Virus record (IMG/VR): IMGVR_UViG_3300021376_000184
Coordinates: 1-34,817 of that record
Strand: one strand, 5' to 3'
Source: a virus
DNA length: 34,817 nt
The position numbers were made by a program, and so were the translations under genes. Positions 1 through 6,640 of the stretch are shown here, one piece after another (position 1 is the first letter of the stretch; each line of letters starts with the position of its first letter). Below the pieces are notes generated by a model. That model was not told where the DNA came from. It did not search any database and saw nothing but the letters and a program-made list of their open reading frames with translations.

Positions 1-2
1 CG

Positions 3-1094
3 CTTCTGTCGAAGGATCTCGACGAGGAGAAACTCGAGGCCGTGATGGACGCCGTGTTCAGCGAGGAGGCGTCCGTCGACGAAATGGGAGCCGTGGTGGG
101 CGAACTGCTCGACGCCGAGCTGTCGGGCGAGGAGCTCGTGGCCGTGTTCGACGCGGTGTTCGACGACGACCTTTCCGACTCGGAGACCGTCGCGTTGGCC
201 GAGGAAATCCTCAAGGGCGAGCTGGACGCAGAGGAGTTCGGAACAGTCATCAATGCCATCTTCGACGAGGTGGTTACGGACGAGGTCTTGATCGAGACAT
301 TCACCGCCGTCCTCGAGACGGAACTCGACGCGGAGAAGTTCGAGGCGGTGGTGGGCGTCCTCGAGTCGGATGTCGTATCGAAGGAGCAGGTCTCAGAGGT
401 CGTCACGTTAATTATCGCACAGGAGGGTGGGATTGATTCAGGACAGGCAACAGAACTCGCCACAAGCGAGAAGGTGCTGGAAAGCATTGACGGCGAACAG
501 GCAACGGAAGTGTTTGATGCCGTGGTTGCGTCTGAGGTGTCGCCAGAGGATGGGGTAGCAATTGTCGACGCCGTACAGGAAGCGCCCCTCGAGGTCAAGG
601 AGGCTTTCGAGGAGGAGCTGAATGTTTTTGCCGGCGTGTTCGACGCCTACGTTGCGATCGGCTCGGCGATCGACGTTGGCACGAGACGTAGCGTAATTGC
701 TGTAAACTTGGTAACCAGCACGGTGGCCCTCGCTTCCGCTTCTGGCGCCATCCCGGCCCCCGGCTCCAACTCGGGCTCTGTCGGCCCGCGGCAGGACGTC
801 GCGGCGAGGAAAGAGGAGGAGGAACCCGAGGAGGGTGGCGCGATCGAGGGCGAAGGCCCCGACTGGATTAAGTCTATTTCTATCTACAAGTACGAACACG
901 GGGTGAGGGTAATGGATTGGAAGGGTTTCGCTAAGAAGTTCGTCTACGGCGTAATGGGGTCGGGGTTCACGCTGGCAGGCGCGGTGGTCATGTACTTCAC
1001 CCTCTCGGGCCTGACCCAGAAGATCGCTTTGTGGGGCACGCTGGTGGCTTTCGCCTGCGCGATGTACCTCCACATGAAGGAACCCGAGGCCTGA
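3..1094 (+). CDS. Acidic repeat protein with C-terminal membrane anchor (5' partial)
   Basis: The frame is open through the left edge, so the N-terminus lies outside the window; about 363 residues are visible. The first ~190 are very acidic and made of degenerate helical units of about 20-25 residues with cores such as LSGEELVAVFDAVF and LDAEEFGTVINAIF. Then come the stretch VGTRRSVIAVN with a hydrophobic segment, a Pro/Gly/Glu-rich linker, a short module around SISIYKYEHG, and two predicted membrane segments in the last ~50 residues. Its position just upstream of the lysis genes suggests a late or envelope-associated protein. The function is not recognised; a secreted or membrane-bound repeat protein is inference from composition. 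Confidence 0.75.
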   Translation, partial: LLSKDLDEEKLEAVMDAVFSEEASVDEMGAVVGELLDAELSGEELVAVFDAVFDDDLSDSETVALAEEILKGELDAEEFGTVINAIFDEVVTDEVLIETFTAVLETELDAEKFEAVVGVLESDVVSKEQVSEVVTLIIAQEGGIDSGQATELATSEKVLESIDGEQATEVFDAVVASEVSPEDGVAIVDAVQEAPLEVKEAFEEELNVFAGVFDAYVAIGSAIDVGTRRSVIAVNLVTSTVALASASGAIPAPGSNSGSVGPRQDVAARKEEEEPEEGGAIEGEGPDWIKSISIYKYEHGVRVMDWKGFAKKFVYGVMGSGFTLAGAVVMYFTLSGLTQKIALWGTLVAFACAMYLHMKEPEA

Positions 1095-1095
1095 G

Positions 1096-1200
1096 GTGCT
1101 GACGATACTGGGCCACTACCACCCCGTCGCCTCCTTTTTTGTCATCTCAGGCTTGGTTTTTTGCGCCCTTGCCCTGGTCTGGTTGTCGGCAGGAAACTGA
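1096..1200 (+). CDS. Tiny single-pass membrane protein (34 aa)
   Basis: A GTG codon one base after the preceding stop opens a 34-residue frame with one long hydrophobic segment (about residues 10-30, rich in Phe, Val, Leu and Ala) and a short polar tail. The GAGG within the end of the upstream gene could serve as a ribosome site, and the spacing fits translational coupling. It lies immediately before the endolysin, so a role in lysis (accessory holin or spanin-like partner) is possible but only inferred. The frame could also be chance, since it is so short. Confidence 0.5.
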   Translation: MLTILGHYHPVASFFVISGLVFCALALVWLSAGN

Positions 1201-1212
1201 GAGACTGAATTT

Positions 1213-1237
1213 TTTACTATACCCTTCCCTGTATAAT
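1213..1237 (+). promoter_or_regulatory. Candidate promoter for the lysis genes
   Basis: This is an AT-rich island in GC-rich DNA with a perfect -10 hexamer TATAAT (1232-1237). No good -35 box sits at 17 bp; the upstream stretch is T-rich. It lies 45 bp before the endolysin start, which has its own AAGGA ribosome site at 1271-1275. Confidence 0.5.
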
Positions 1238-1282
1238 TCAAATAGTGCCATATAAGCAAAACTGAGTTTTAAGGACCCCGAG

Positions 1283-2062
1283 ATGTCTAAAAAAGTAGCA
1301 TGGGATTACATCGTTCCGATAAAAATGCCAGCCGACCTCAAGGGGATAGAGCCGGGCAAACTTCCCGACAACCTCCTGAGAAACGTCGCCGGCGGCGGGA
1401 AACTCCACTGGCGCTGCGCCGACGCGTGGAACGCGATGGTCGCCAAGGCGAAGGCCGACGGCCTCGAGCTCAAGCCAGTCTCGGCCGGCGACACCTACCG
1501 ATCTTACGAATCCCAAAAGAGGGGATTCCTGAGCAGATACCAGACCGAACCCATCGCCGGGGCCTCGACCAAATCGTTCGAGGGCAAGACGTGGTACCTG
1601 AAGAAGGGCATGGCGATGATGGCGACGCCCGGGAAATCAAACCACAACCTCGGGATCGCCGTCGACGTTCACTCTGCGGGGGAGCCGAAGCGGCTGAACT
1701 GGCTGATCGCCAACGTGAAGGATTTCGGATTTTCCTGGGAAGTGGTTCCAAGCGAGCCCTGGCACCTGCGGCTCGTCACGGGCGACCAACCGACGCCGGC
1801 TGTCGTGGCGTTCGCGGCCGGGCAACCCGAAGCCCCCGCCGCTTTGGTCAACCTGGCCACCCCGCCACCGGTGTCCGCGCACAAGGACGACAAGAAGAGT
1901 CTCCAGCAGGCGCTGAAGGACAAGGGCTTCTACGACGGCCCGATCGACGGCAACTTGGGCCCCAAGACCGAGGCCGCCGTCAAGGCATTCAAGGTGGCGA
2001 ACGGCCTCAAGGACGACTCAATCGTCGGGCCGAAGGTCAAGGAACTTCTGGGGCTGAAATGA
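1283..2062 (+). CDS. Endolysin: VanY/M15 D,D-carboxypeptidase-type peptidase plus PG_binding_1
   Basis: This 259-residue protein is predicted to cut peptide cross-links in host peptidoglycan at lysis. Residues ~60-165 hold the M15/VanY zinc peptidase signature: SNHNLGIAVDVH (zinc ligands His121 and Asp128) and SEPWHLR (Glu158 likely catalytic, His161 third ligand). After a Pro/Ala linker, residues ~205-257 form a peptidoglycan-binding type 1 domain (LQQALKDKGFYDGPIDGNLG, then the TEAAVKAFK helix). There is no signal peptide, so it would need a holin; the holin-like gene lies 160 bp downstream. The start is an ATG with AAGGA 7 bases upstream. The next gene overlaps its stop (ATGA). Confidence 0.93.
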   Translation: MSKKVAWDYIVPIKMPADLKGIEPGKLPDNLLRNVAGGGKLHWRCADAWNAMVAKAKADGLELKPVSAGDTYRSYESQKRGFLSRYQTEPIAGASTKSFEGKTWYLKKGMAMMATPGKSNHNLGIAVDVHSAGEPKRLNWLIANVKDFGFSWEVVPSEPWHLRLVTGDQPTPAVVAFAAGQPEAPAALVNLATPPPVSAHKDDKKSLQQALKDKGFYDGPIDGNLGPKTEAAVKAFKVANGLKDDSIVGPKVKELLGLK

Positions 2063-2220
2063 GCAGGTACGCGACCGGCAAGAGCGAGATCGTGGAGGTC
2101 AGGAACGCCGAGTTCCTGTCCTCGATCGGCGCGGGGGATTCGGACGAGGCGCAGAAGCCGAAGGCCAAATCCCAGTCGTCGGGCTCCGGGGCGAAACGCG
2201 CGAAGGCGAAGAAGAAGTAG
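2059..2220 (+). CDS. Small basic protein, lysis cassette (53 aa)
   Basis: This frame overlaps the endolysin stop codon (ATGA), typical of translational coupling. The N-terminal half is mixed and polar; the C-terminal half is low-complexity Lys/Ser/Ala and ends in a run of Lys. I see no domain, signal or membrane segment. Its place between endolysin and holin-like gene suggests co-expression with lysis functions, but no function can be assigned. The highly basic tail could bind nucleic acid or membrane phosphate. Confidence 0.65.
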   Translation: MSRYATGKSEIVEVRNAEFLSSIGAGDSDEAQKPKAKSQSSGSGAKRAKAKKK

Positions 2221-2223
2221 GAC

Positions 2224-2547
2224 ATGGTCGAGTTCGTCGTCGCTGGGATCTCGGGCGCCACGGCCCTCGCCGTCGCCATCATCGAGAAGCGAACGCGCAA
2301 GGACAACGACAAGTGGGAGCAGAACTCGTCCGACCACAAGGCGCTCGTGGACAGGATGGAGTCGATAGGCCACAACCTCGGGCGATCGCTCGACCGGGTC
2401 GAGGACAACCTCGGCCAGCACATCTCGCGTCTGGAGAACAAGATCGAGCAGCACGATGAGGTGCTGTTCGGGCACCTCGCAAGCCACGCGGAGGCGGCCC
2501 TGGCAGCGCAACTGCAGCCGACCAAACGGCGCCGCGGCAAAGATTAG
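2224..2547 (+). CDS. Holin-like protein: one membrane segment plus coiled coil
   Basis: The 107-residue protein starts with one hydrophobic segment (residues 3-20), then Lys/Arg residues, a long amphipathic helix rich in heptad-like Leu/Ile (about 40-85), and a basic C-terminus ending KRRRGKD. This architecture matches the single-TM, coiled-coil putative holins encoded beside endolysins in actinobacteriophages (the DUF2746-like type). Its location three genes after the window's membrane protein and directly after the endolysin pair supports this. Assignment is by architecture and context only. A TAGGA-like site precedes the ATG. Confidence 0.7.
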   Translation: MVEFVVAGISGATALAVAIIEKRTRKDNDKWEQNSSDHKALVDRMESIGHNLGRSLDRVEDNLGQHISRLENKIEQHDEVLFGHLASHAEAALAAQLQPTKRRRGKD

Positions 2548-2550
2548 CCC

Positions 2551-2733
2551 GTGGGCAAGAAGAGGAAGAAGGTCGCGAGGGGCGCCCAGCAGAGAGAACG
2601 CCTGAACCCGTTGACGGGGCAGACGGAGATAGTTTCGGGGACGAAGGCCGGCAAGCGCAGGATGAGGCTCCCGTTCGGGCACGAGTTGCGCACGCACGAC
2701 ATCCGGGGCAAGAGGGACACGCGGAACGATTAG
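2551..2733 (+). CDS. Small very basic protein (60 aa)
   Basis: GTG start three bases after the preceding stop. About a third of the residues are Lys or Arg, concentrated in the first 15 residues and in the last 15; the middle carries a short NPLTGQTEIV segment. There is no membrane segment and no Cys. It resembles small nucleic-acid-binding or structural basic phage proteins only in composition. Tight packing between the holin-like gene and the next frame supports it being a real gene. Confidence 0.65.
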   Translation: MGKKRKKVARGAQQRERLNPLTGQTEIVSGTKAGKRRMRLPFGHELRTHDIRGKRDTRND

Positions 2734-2742
2734 TATTCGCCC

Positions 2743-3081
2743 ATGAGCACAACCTTCGACGCCGGCATGAACTGGCACGACGACGGGCACTGGCTCACCC
2801 TCCAGATTGTCGGATCGGAGGTCAAGGTCACGGGCATCTACTGCCCCTACGAGGACGACCCAACGAGGCCGTGCAGGCACCCGAGGCACGGGTGCATCGT
2901 GAAGTCATTCGTCGGCCGGTACGGACTGGACTGCAACGTCGGCTCGTGCCCCGCGGCCAGCCCGATCACTCTCTGCTGGACGAACGTGGGGGATCCCGAC
3001 GACATCGAATTGATGCAGGTGTGGGTGATCCCGAGGAACGACGACGTGTTCGGGTCCTGGCTAGAAATTCAGAACAGGTAA
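2743..3081 (+). CDS. Cys-containing protein of unknown function (112 aa)
   Basis: Starts at ATG 9 bases after the previous stop. Residues ~33-50 hold a Cys/His-rich patch (C-P-Y, PCRHPRHGC), followed by DCNVGSC and a later LC, giving six Cys and several His that could bind zinc or form disulfides. The rest is beta-rich with many Trp and Asp. No signal peptide is visible. I do not recognise the family. The gene ends the lysis cluster and is followed by an AT-richer gap with a candidate promoter. Confidence 0.75.
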   Translation: MSTTFDAGMNWHDDGHWLTLQIVGSEVKVTGIYCPYEDDPTRPCRHPRHGCIVKSFVGRYGLDCNVGSCPAASPITLCWTNVGDPDDIELMQVWVIPRNDDVFGSWLEIQNR

Positions 3082-3106
3082 CCAAGTCGCGACCAGCGAT
3101 GTGTTA

Positions 3107-3139
3107 TTGTTAATCATAAGCGGGGAATGTGGATAACGA
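3107..3139 (+). promoter_or_regulatory. Weak candidate promoter
   Basis: TTGTTA at 3107-3112 is followed by AT-rich GATAAC/CGATAT around 3132-3141 in the 76-bp gap before the next gene. Spacing to either -10 candidate is longer than 17 bp, so the call is weak. Confidence 0.3.
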
Positions 3140-3157
3140 TATGTGGGGAGTCTGTTT

Positions 3158-3430
3158 ATGTCAAGCAATGGCAAGGGACAATCACTAGCCGATCTACTGC
3201 TAGAGGCGGTGTCCGATAACAAGGTCTGCAAGCTGAGGACCCTCTTGGGCGCCCTGACAGCCGAAGAACGCAAGGCCCTGGACGTGGCCCTCAGGAGCAA
3301 AGTCGCGACCAGCAAGGTGACGAGGATACTCGAGGCTGGCGGACACAAGATCAACAGGATAGTTCTGGCGGAGAAGCGCAAGTGCTACACGGAATCGGAG
3401 TCGTGCTCATGCCGAACGCCGACAAAGTAA
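3158..3430 (+). CDS. Helical protein upstream of metallophosphoesterase (90 aa)
   Basis: ATG at 3158 is chosen over the in-frame GTG at 3143 because GGGGAG (3145-3150) sits 7 bases before it. The product is helical: LADLLLEAV, then LRTLLGALTAEERKALDVAL and a basic C-terminal half (SKVTRILEAGGHKINRIVLAEKRK) with late Cys residues. The middle could be a small helix-turn-helix, giving a DNA-binding role, but this is a guess. The last 22 bases overlap the start of the metallophosphoesterase gene, so the two are probably co-translated. Confidence 0.75.
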   Translation: MSSNGKGQSLADLLLEAVSDNKVCKLRTLLGALTAEERKALDVALRSKVATSKVTRILEAGGHKINRIVLAEKRKCYTESESCSCRTPTK

Positions 3431-4602
3431 AGGCCAGCAGGGTCGCCGAGCTCCTCTCCAAGGAGGCCAAGGAGGCGAGCGACAAGGGGATCCGGTCGAG
3501 CAACATACAGGCGATAGCGGAGATATTCGAGAAGAGGGGCATAGACCCGGCGGAAGTCGGGGACCTCAAGAGGGTCTCGTTCTACCAGAGCGTGGTCAAG
3601 AGCGAGGAGGGGGATCCGCAGGTGGTCGACCTGACCGCCGTGCAGTTCACCCCCACGTGGGACAACGGGCCCAAGTGGCCGGTCATCATGCCGGGGCCGT
3701 CCTACGCGACGCCAAAACCGACGACAAAATCCAAAAAGGCCGCGGGCTTCCACACGGCGGTCATAGTGCCTGATATACAGATCGGCTTCTACCGCGGCCC
3801 GGACGGAACGCTGGAGCCGACGCACGACGAGGCGGCGATAGAGGTGGCCCTCGCGCTGATATCAGACCTCGACCCCCACGAGATAGTCCTCGTCGGCGAC
3901 AACCTCGACCTGCCGGAAATGGGCAAGTACCTCACCTACCCGACCTACCAGCAGACGACGCAGGCGGCGATAGACAGGGCGGCCCTCTTCTGCGCGCAAC
4001 TGCGAAGGGCGGCGCCCAGCGCGGAGATCACCTGGCTGGCCGGCAACCACGAGGAGCGGATGCCGAAGTACATAGCGACGAACGCGATGGCGGCGTACGG
4101 CCTCAAGCGGGCGAACCAGCCCGAGTCCTGGCCGGTGCTTTCGGTCCCATTCCTTGTGAGGATGGACGACTACGGCATCACCTACAAGCCCGGCTACCCC
4201 GCGGCCGACTACTGGCTGAACGAGAAGCTCAGGGTCATCCACGGCGACAGGGTCAAGTCGAACGGCTCGACGGCCCACGTATATCTCAACCAGGAGAAGA
4301 CCTCGGTGATATACGGGCACATCCACAGGATCGAGACCGCCTACAAGACGCGCGAGGACTACGACGGGCCGAGGACGATAATGGCCGCGAGCCCGGGCTG
4401 CCTCGCGCGCATCGACGGGGCGATACCCTCGACGAAGGGCGGCGTGGACCTGGACGGCAGGCCGCTGACCCGGCACGAGAACTGGCAGCAGGGGCTCGGG
4501 ATCGTCACCTACGAGAAGAAGGGGCAGGCCAAGTTCACCTACGAGTGCGTGCCGATCTACGGGGGCTGGGCGATGAGGAACGGCAAGGAGTACGGGAAGT
4601 GA
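3409..4602 (+). CDS. Calcineurin-like metallophosphoesterase
   Basis: ATG at 3409 is preferred because GGAG lies 8 bases upstream. The 397-residue product has a helical N-terminal region of ~100 residues (possibly DNA-binding) and then a metallophosphoesterase domain with motifs in the canonical order: PDIQ (Asp122), VGDNLD (Asp164), LAGNHEER (Asn213, His214), VIHGD (His278) and YGHIH (His304, His306). Motif I is D-I-Q instead of the usual D-x-H, so one metal ligand may differ. Such enzymes hydrolyse phosphomonoesters or phosphodiesters, often nucleic acids; the substrate here is unknown. ATA and AGG codons are notably frequent for so GC-rich a genome. Its stop overlaps the next start (GTGA). 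Confidence 0.88.
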   Translation: MPNADKVKASRVAELLSKEAKEASDKGIRSSNIQAIAEIFEKRGIDPAEVGDLKRVSFYQSVVKSEEGDPQVVDLTAVQFTPTWDNGPKWPVIMPGPSYATPKPTTKSKKAAGFHTAVIVPDIQIGFYRGPDGTLEPTHDEAAIEVALALISDLDPHEIVLVGDNLDLPEMGKYLTYPTYQQTTQAAIDRAALFCAQLRRAAPSAEITWLAGNHEERMPKYIATNAMAAYGLKRANQPESWPVLSVPFLVRMDDYGITYKPGYPAADYWLNEKLRVIHGDRVKSNGSTAHVYLNQEKTSVIYGHIHRIETAYKTREDYDGPRTIMAASPGCLARIDGAIPSTKGGVDLDGRPLTRHENWQQGLGIVTYEKKGQAKFTYECVPIYGGWAMRNGKEYGK

Positions 4603-4766
4603 ACTTCGGGGACTGGGACGAGGCGTCGATCGACGAAGTGAAGGCGGCGCTGAGCGAGCTGATAAGCATGGGCCTCGTCGAGCCCGCGGGCGTCAGGGAC
4701 GGCGGCGAGTGGACGTACGGCCTGACCGATGCCGGCAAAAAGGTGACGCGACTCTGGGAAGGCTGA
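4599..4766 (+). CDS. Winged-helix-like small protein (55 aa)
   Basis: GTG at 4599 overlaps the metallophosphoesterase stop (GTGA), with AAGGAG 9 bases upstream. The product has a helix (EASIDEVKAALSELISMGLV) followed by a beta-wing-like stretch (WTYGLTDAGKKV), the pattern of the last helix and wing of small winged helix regulators. It is too short for a complete domain, so it may be a minimal DNA-binding or adaptor protein. The function is inferred from pattern only. Confidence 0.65.
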   Translation: MNFGDWDEASIDEVKAALSELISMGLVEPAGVRDGGEWTYGLTDAGKKVTRLWEG

Positions 4767-4769
4767 CCC

Positions 4770-5447
4770 TTGACGACAATCATCGGAATTCAGGGCGACT
4801 CCTACGCCGTGGTGTGCGCTGACTCGCGCGTCACCGAGGTAGACACCAACGGTCTCGCCACCCAGTCGATGAGCCTCAAGGAGGTCGGCTTCAAGATAGC
4901 CCAGAACGGGCGGTGGCTGATGGGCGTGGCCGGCGACGTGAGGGCGATCAACATCCTCTCGCACGCCTTCGCCCCCCCGATGCCGCCGGCGACCTTCAGG
5001 GGCAAGAAGCTCGACCACTTCGTGACGACCAAGTTCATACCGGCCATGAGGGCCTGCTTCGACGCCGAGGGCTACTCGAGCCCGATAACCGAGACTTCGA
5101 CCCACCAGTCGGAGCACGGGTCCATAATAATTACCGCGATCAACGGCGCCATATACGTCATCGACGGCGACTACTCGTGGCTGAACGACTCCTTCGGGGT
5201 CTACGCGATCGGCTCGGGCGCGCAGTTCGCCCTCGGGTCGCTGGCAACCAGCCTGCCCGCCTCGGGGAGGATCGGGCGCAGGACCGCGAGGCTGGCGGCG
5301 CTGAAGGCGATGGGCGTGGCCGGAAAGTACGACCCCGGCACGGCCGCCCCCTACCACGTGATAGTCCAAGAGGCGAGCCAGAGGCGCGCGGGGAAGGCGC
5401 CCAAGGGCAAGCCGCCCAGAGGCACAAGGGCGAAAAAAACCGGCTAG
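4770..5447 (+). CDS. Proteasome beta/HslV-like Ntn hydrolase
   Basis: TTG start, GAAGG 8 bases upstream, 3 bases after the previous stop. The 225-residue protein begins M-TTIIGIQGDSYAVVCADSR. Removal of Met would expose Thr as the N-terminal nucleophile, and the ADSR Asp then becomes residue 17, as in 20S proteasome beta subunits and HslV. A following VGFKI (Lys at mature ~41) may be the catalytic Lys, and YAIGSGAQFALGSL matches the GSG region. No propeptide is present, like HslV. The C-terminal ~30 residues are basic and Gly/Pro/Lys-rich, an addition not typical of the family. No dedicated AAA partner is adjacent. A peptidase or other Ntn-type amidohydrolase activity is inferred. Confidence 0.8.
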   Translation: MTTIIGIQGDSYAVVCADSRVTEVDTNGLATQSMSLKEVGFKIAQNGRWLMGVAGDVRAINILSHAFAPPMPPATFRGKKLDHFVTTKFIPAMRACFDAEGYSSPITETSTHQSEHGSIIITAINGAIYVIDGDYSWLNDSFGVYAIGSGAQFALGSLATSLPASGRIGRRTARLAALKAMGVAGKYDPGTAAPYHVIVQEASQRRAGKAPKGKPPRGTRAKKTG

Positions 5448-5452
5448 GTGCC

Positions 5453-5481
5453 GGCGCGGAGCGCCCACAACCATTATGGTT
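5453..5481. promoter_or_regulatory. Dyads before whiB: hairpin and operator-like palindrome
   Basis: Two inverted repeats lie in the 42-bp gap before whiB. GGCGC-GGA-GCGCC (5453-5465) could be a small hairpin. AACCAT-T-ATGGTT (5469-5481) is a perfect 6+1+6 dyad, extended imperfectly by flanking CAC/GTG, and overlaps a CATTAT -10-like hexamer. It ends 8 bases before the whiB ATG, a position suited to an operator, possibly autoregulatory. Confidence 0.5.
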
Positions 5482-5489
5482 AGTGGCGC

Positions 5490-5849
5490 ATGCCCAAGAA
5501 GAAGAATCCTAAAGTAGCAACACCCAAGGAATACGTCCCCGACTACGTGGCGATCGCTGCTATGCAATCAAAAGGCGGAAACAAGTGGATGAAGAAGGCC
5601 GCGTGCCGGGGCAAGACGAACCTGATGTTCCCCAAGGAGCACAAGGACATCACGTACATCGCCGAGGCGCGGGCGGTCTGCAGGGATTGCCCCGTGAAGA
5701 CCCCCTGCCTCGCCTACGCGATGCAGTACCCGATGGCAGATATACACGGCGTCTGGGCGGGGTTGACCTCCCGGCAGCTGGCGGCGAAGCAGAAGAAGCT
5801 GGGGATAAAACCGGCGAAGCCCACCCTCTCGCAGATGTGGGGGAACTGA
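5490..5849 (+). CDS. whiB: WhiB-family iron-sulfur transcription regulator
   Basis: This 119-residue protein carries the WhiB signature: Cys39, then Cys64-x2-Cys67-x5-Cys73 (AVCRDCPVKTPCLAYA) to bind a [4Fe-4S] cluster, then HGVWAGLT, the G-[VI]-W turn that contacts the host sigma factor, and a basic tail for DNA. WhiB proteins are confined to Actinobacteria and their phages; phage copies such as WhiBTM4 are known to interfere with host septation and superinfection. The ribosome site is weak and the leader may be only a few bases. It is preceded by an operator-like dyad and is the last plus-strand gene before a convergent minus operon. Confidence 0.93.
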   Translation: MPKKKNPKVATPKEYVPDYVAIAAMQSKGGNKWMKKAACRGKTNLMFPKEHKDITYIAEARAVCRDCPVKTPCLAYAMQYPMADIHGVWAGLTSRQLAAKQKKLGIKPAKPTLSQMWGN

Positions 5850-5851
5850 AG

Positions 5852-5925
5852 CGTCCCCGGCAGGAGTCGAACCTGCGACCTGCGGCTTAGGAAGCCGTCG
5901 CTCTATCCGGCTGAGCTACGGGGAC
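5852..5925 (-). tRNA. tRNA-Arg (anticodon CCT)
   Basis: Read on the minus strand, a full cloverleaf is present: 7-bp acceptor GTCCCCG/CGGGGAC, D stem GCTC/GAGC, anticodon stem with loop TTCCTAA (anticodon CCT, one A-C mismatch at 27-43), 5-base variable loop, and T arm GCAGG-TTCGACT-CCTGC. CCA is not encoded. It reads AGG, a codon rare in high-GC actinobacteria but common in this window, so it likely supports phage translation. Its first base overlaps the stop codon of the upstream minus-strand gene, so it is probably cut from an mRNA. Confidence 0.92.
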
Positions 5926-6275
5926 TAGTAGGCCCTAAGGTTACAGGTCAGGCAGATGCCGACGCCGTCGTGGTCGACCACCTCGTACCGGCACCTCCCC
6001 TTGCGCTTGCCGCACGGCATGAGCACCGGCTCGCGGTTCAGGAGCGCCTGCAGGTCCGCCCTCTCGTCGGGCGCGGCGAACTGACCGGGGGACGGCGGCG
6101 GTATCCCCTCGGCGGAGTCGAGCATCCTGCGCACGGCGAGCAGCACCCACTGGTTCATGCTCACGCCTTGGGCGGCGGCGGCCCTAAAGATGTCCTGCTT
6201 CAGACGTCCTACACAACGGAGGGAGAGGAAGTACACCCTGTCCGGGTACCTAGGGAACTCGGGCCTACGACCCAT
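5925..6275 (-). CDS. Ribbon-helix-helix protein with C-terminal zinc ribbon (116 aa)
   Basis: Residues ~13-50 read as a ribbon-helix-helix (Arc/MetJ-like) domain: a beta strand VYFLSLR, a helix GRLKQDIFRAAAAQ and a second helix SMNQWVLLAVRRML. The C-terminal part has PCGKRKGRC and GICLTCNL, four Cys in a zinc-ribbon arrangement. Together these suggest a DNA-binding regulator. It is the last protein gene of the minus operon; its TAG stop shares one base with the tRNA. Its start overlaps the end of a second ribbon-helix-helix gene. Confidence 0.82.
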   Translation of the reverse strand: MGRRPEFPRYPDRVYFLSLRCVGRLKQDIFRAAAAQGVSMNQWVLLAVRRMLDSAEGIPPPSPGQFAAPDERADLQALLNREPVLMPCGKRKGRCRYEVVDHDGVGICLTCNLRAY

Positions 6276-6438
6276 CCCGCCTCATGAGTATCACGAGGTA
6301 CTCGGTCATCGAGCACCCCCAGTTCTCGGAGCGCTCCACGAGCATGTCCTTCTCCTCGGCCGTGAGCCTGAGCGTCACCGTGGACCACCTGCCCGTCGCC
6401 CTCTTGGGCCTCCTGCCCCTAGGCCTGCGACCACTCAC
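6265..6438 (-). CDS. Small ribbon-helix-helix protein (57 aa)
   Basis: GTG start with GGGAG upstream. A basic N-terminal arm (GRRPRGRRPKRATGRW) leads to a beta strand TVTLRLT, helix AEEKDMLVERSENW and helix SMTEYLVILMRR, the classic ribbon-helix-helix order. It overlaps the upstream gene by 20 bases and the downstream RHH gene by 11, so all three are one translational unit. Likely a dimeric DNA-binding regulator; the target is unknown, although the short repeats in this operon are candidates. Confidence 0.8.
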   Translation of the reverse strand: MSGRRPRGRRPKRATGRWSTVTLRLTAEEKDMLVERSENWGCSMTEYLVILMRRDGS

Positions 6439-6640
6439 CGCACCACTCCCAGCCCTGCACGACCGGCTGGGCCTGCTTCACCGACCCGCCCGACCTGCCC
6501 TCGGCGAAGTACATCACCGGGGGGTACCTCCGGCAGTAGCCGGGGCCGGACCCGGAGTCGTCGCCCTCGAACAGGCCCCGGTCGAACCAGCGGCACGTCG
6601 AGCACTCTCGCTCGCGGGAGATGACGCCGACGTCGTTCAC
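6419..6640 (-). CDS. Small Cys-rich protein, CxxC...CRRYPP...WCGEW type (73 aa)
   Basis: GTG start. Visible motifs are CSTCRWF near residue 13, GYCRRYPP near 35 and WCGEW near the C-terminus: four Cys spaced as in a widespread phage and prophage family of short proteins that likely bind zinc or an iron-sulfur centre. The function of that family is, to my knowledge, not established. It is the first gene of the small three-gene unit preceding tRNA-Arg, and it follows a 147-bp repeat-rich gap. Confidence 0.75.
   Translation of the reverse strand: MNDVGVISRERECSTCRWFDRGLFEGDDSGSGPGYCRRYPPVMYFAEGRSGGSVKQAQPVVQGWEWCGEWSQA

Noticed and set aside
438-1073. Long minus-strand frame opposite the acidic repeat gene
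   Set aside because: Antisense shadow of a GC-rich gene; the plus-strand frame has ordered repeats and membrane segments.
4770-5447. A complete proteasome/pupylation system
   Set aside because: Looked for a Pup-like small protein ending GGQ/GGE and for Mpa/PafA-like genes; none is convincing, and the MoxR ATPase is far away with its own partner.
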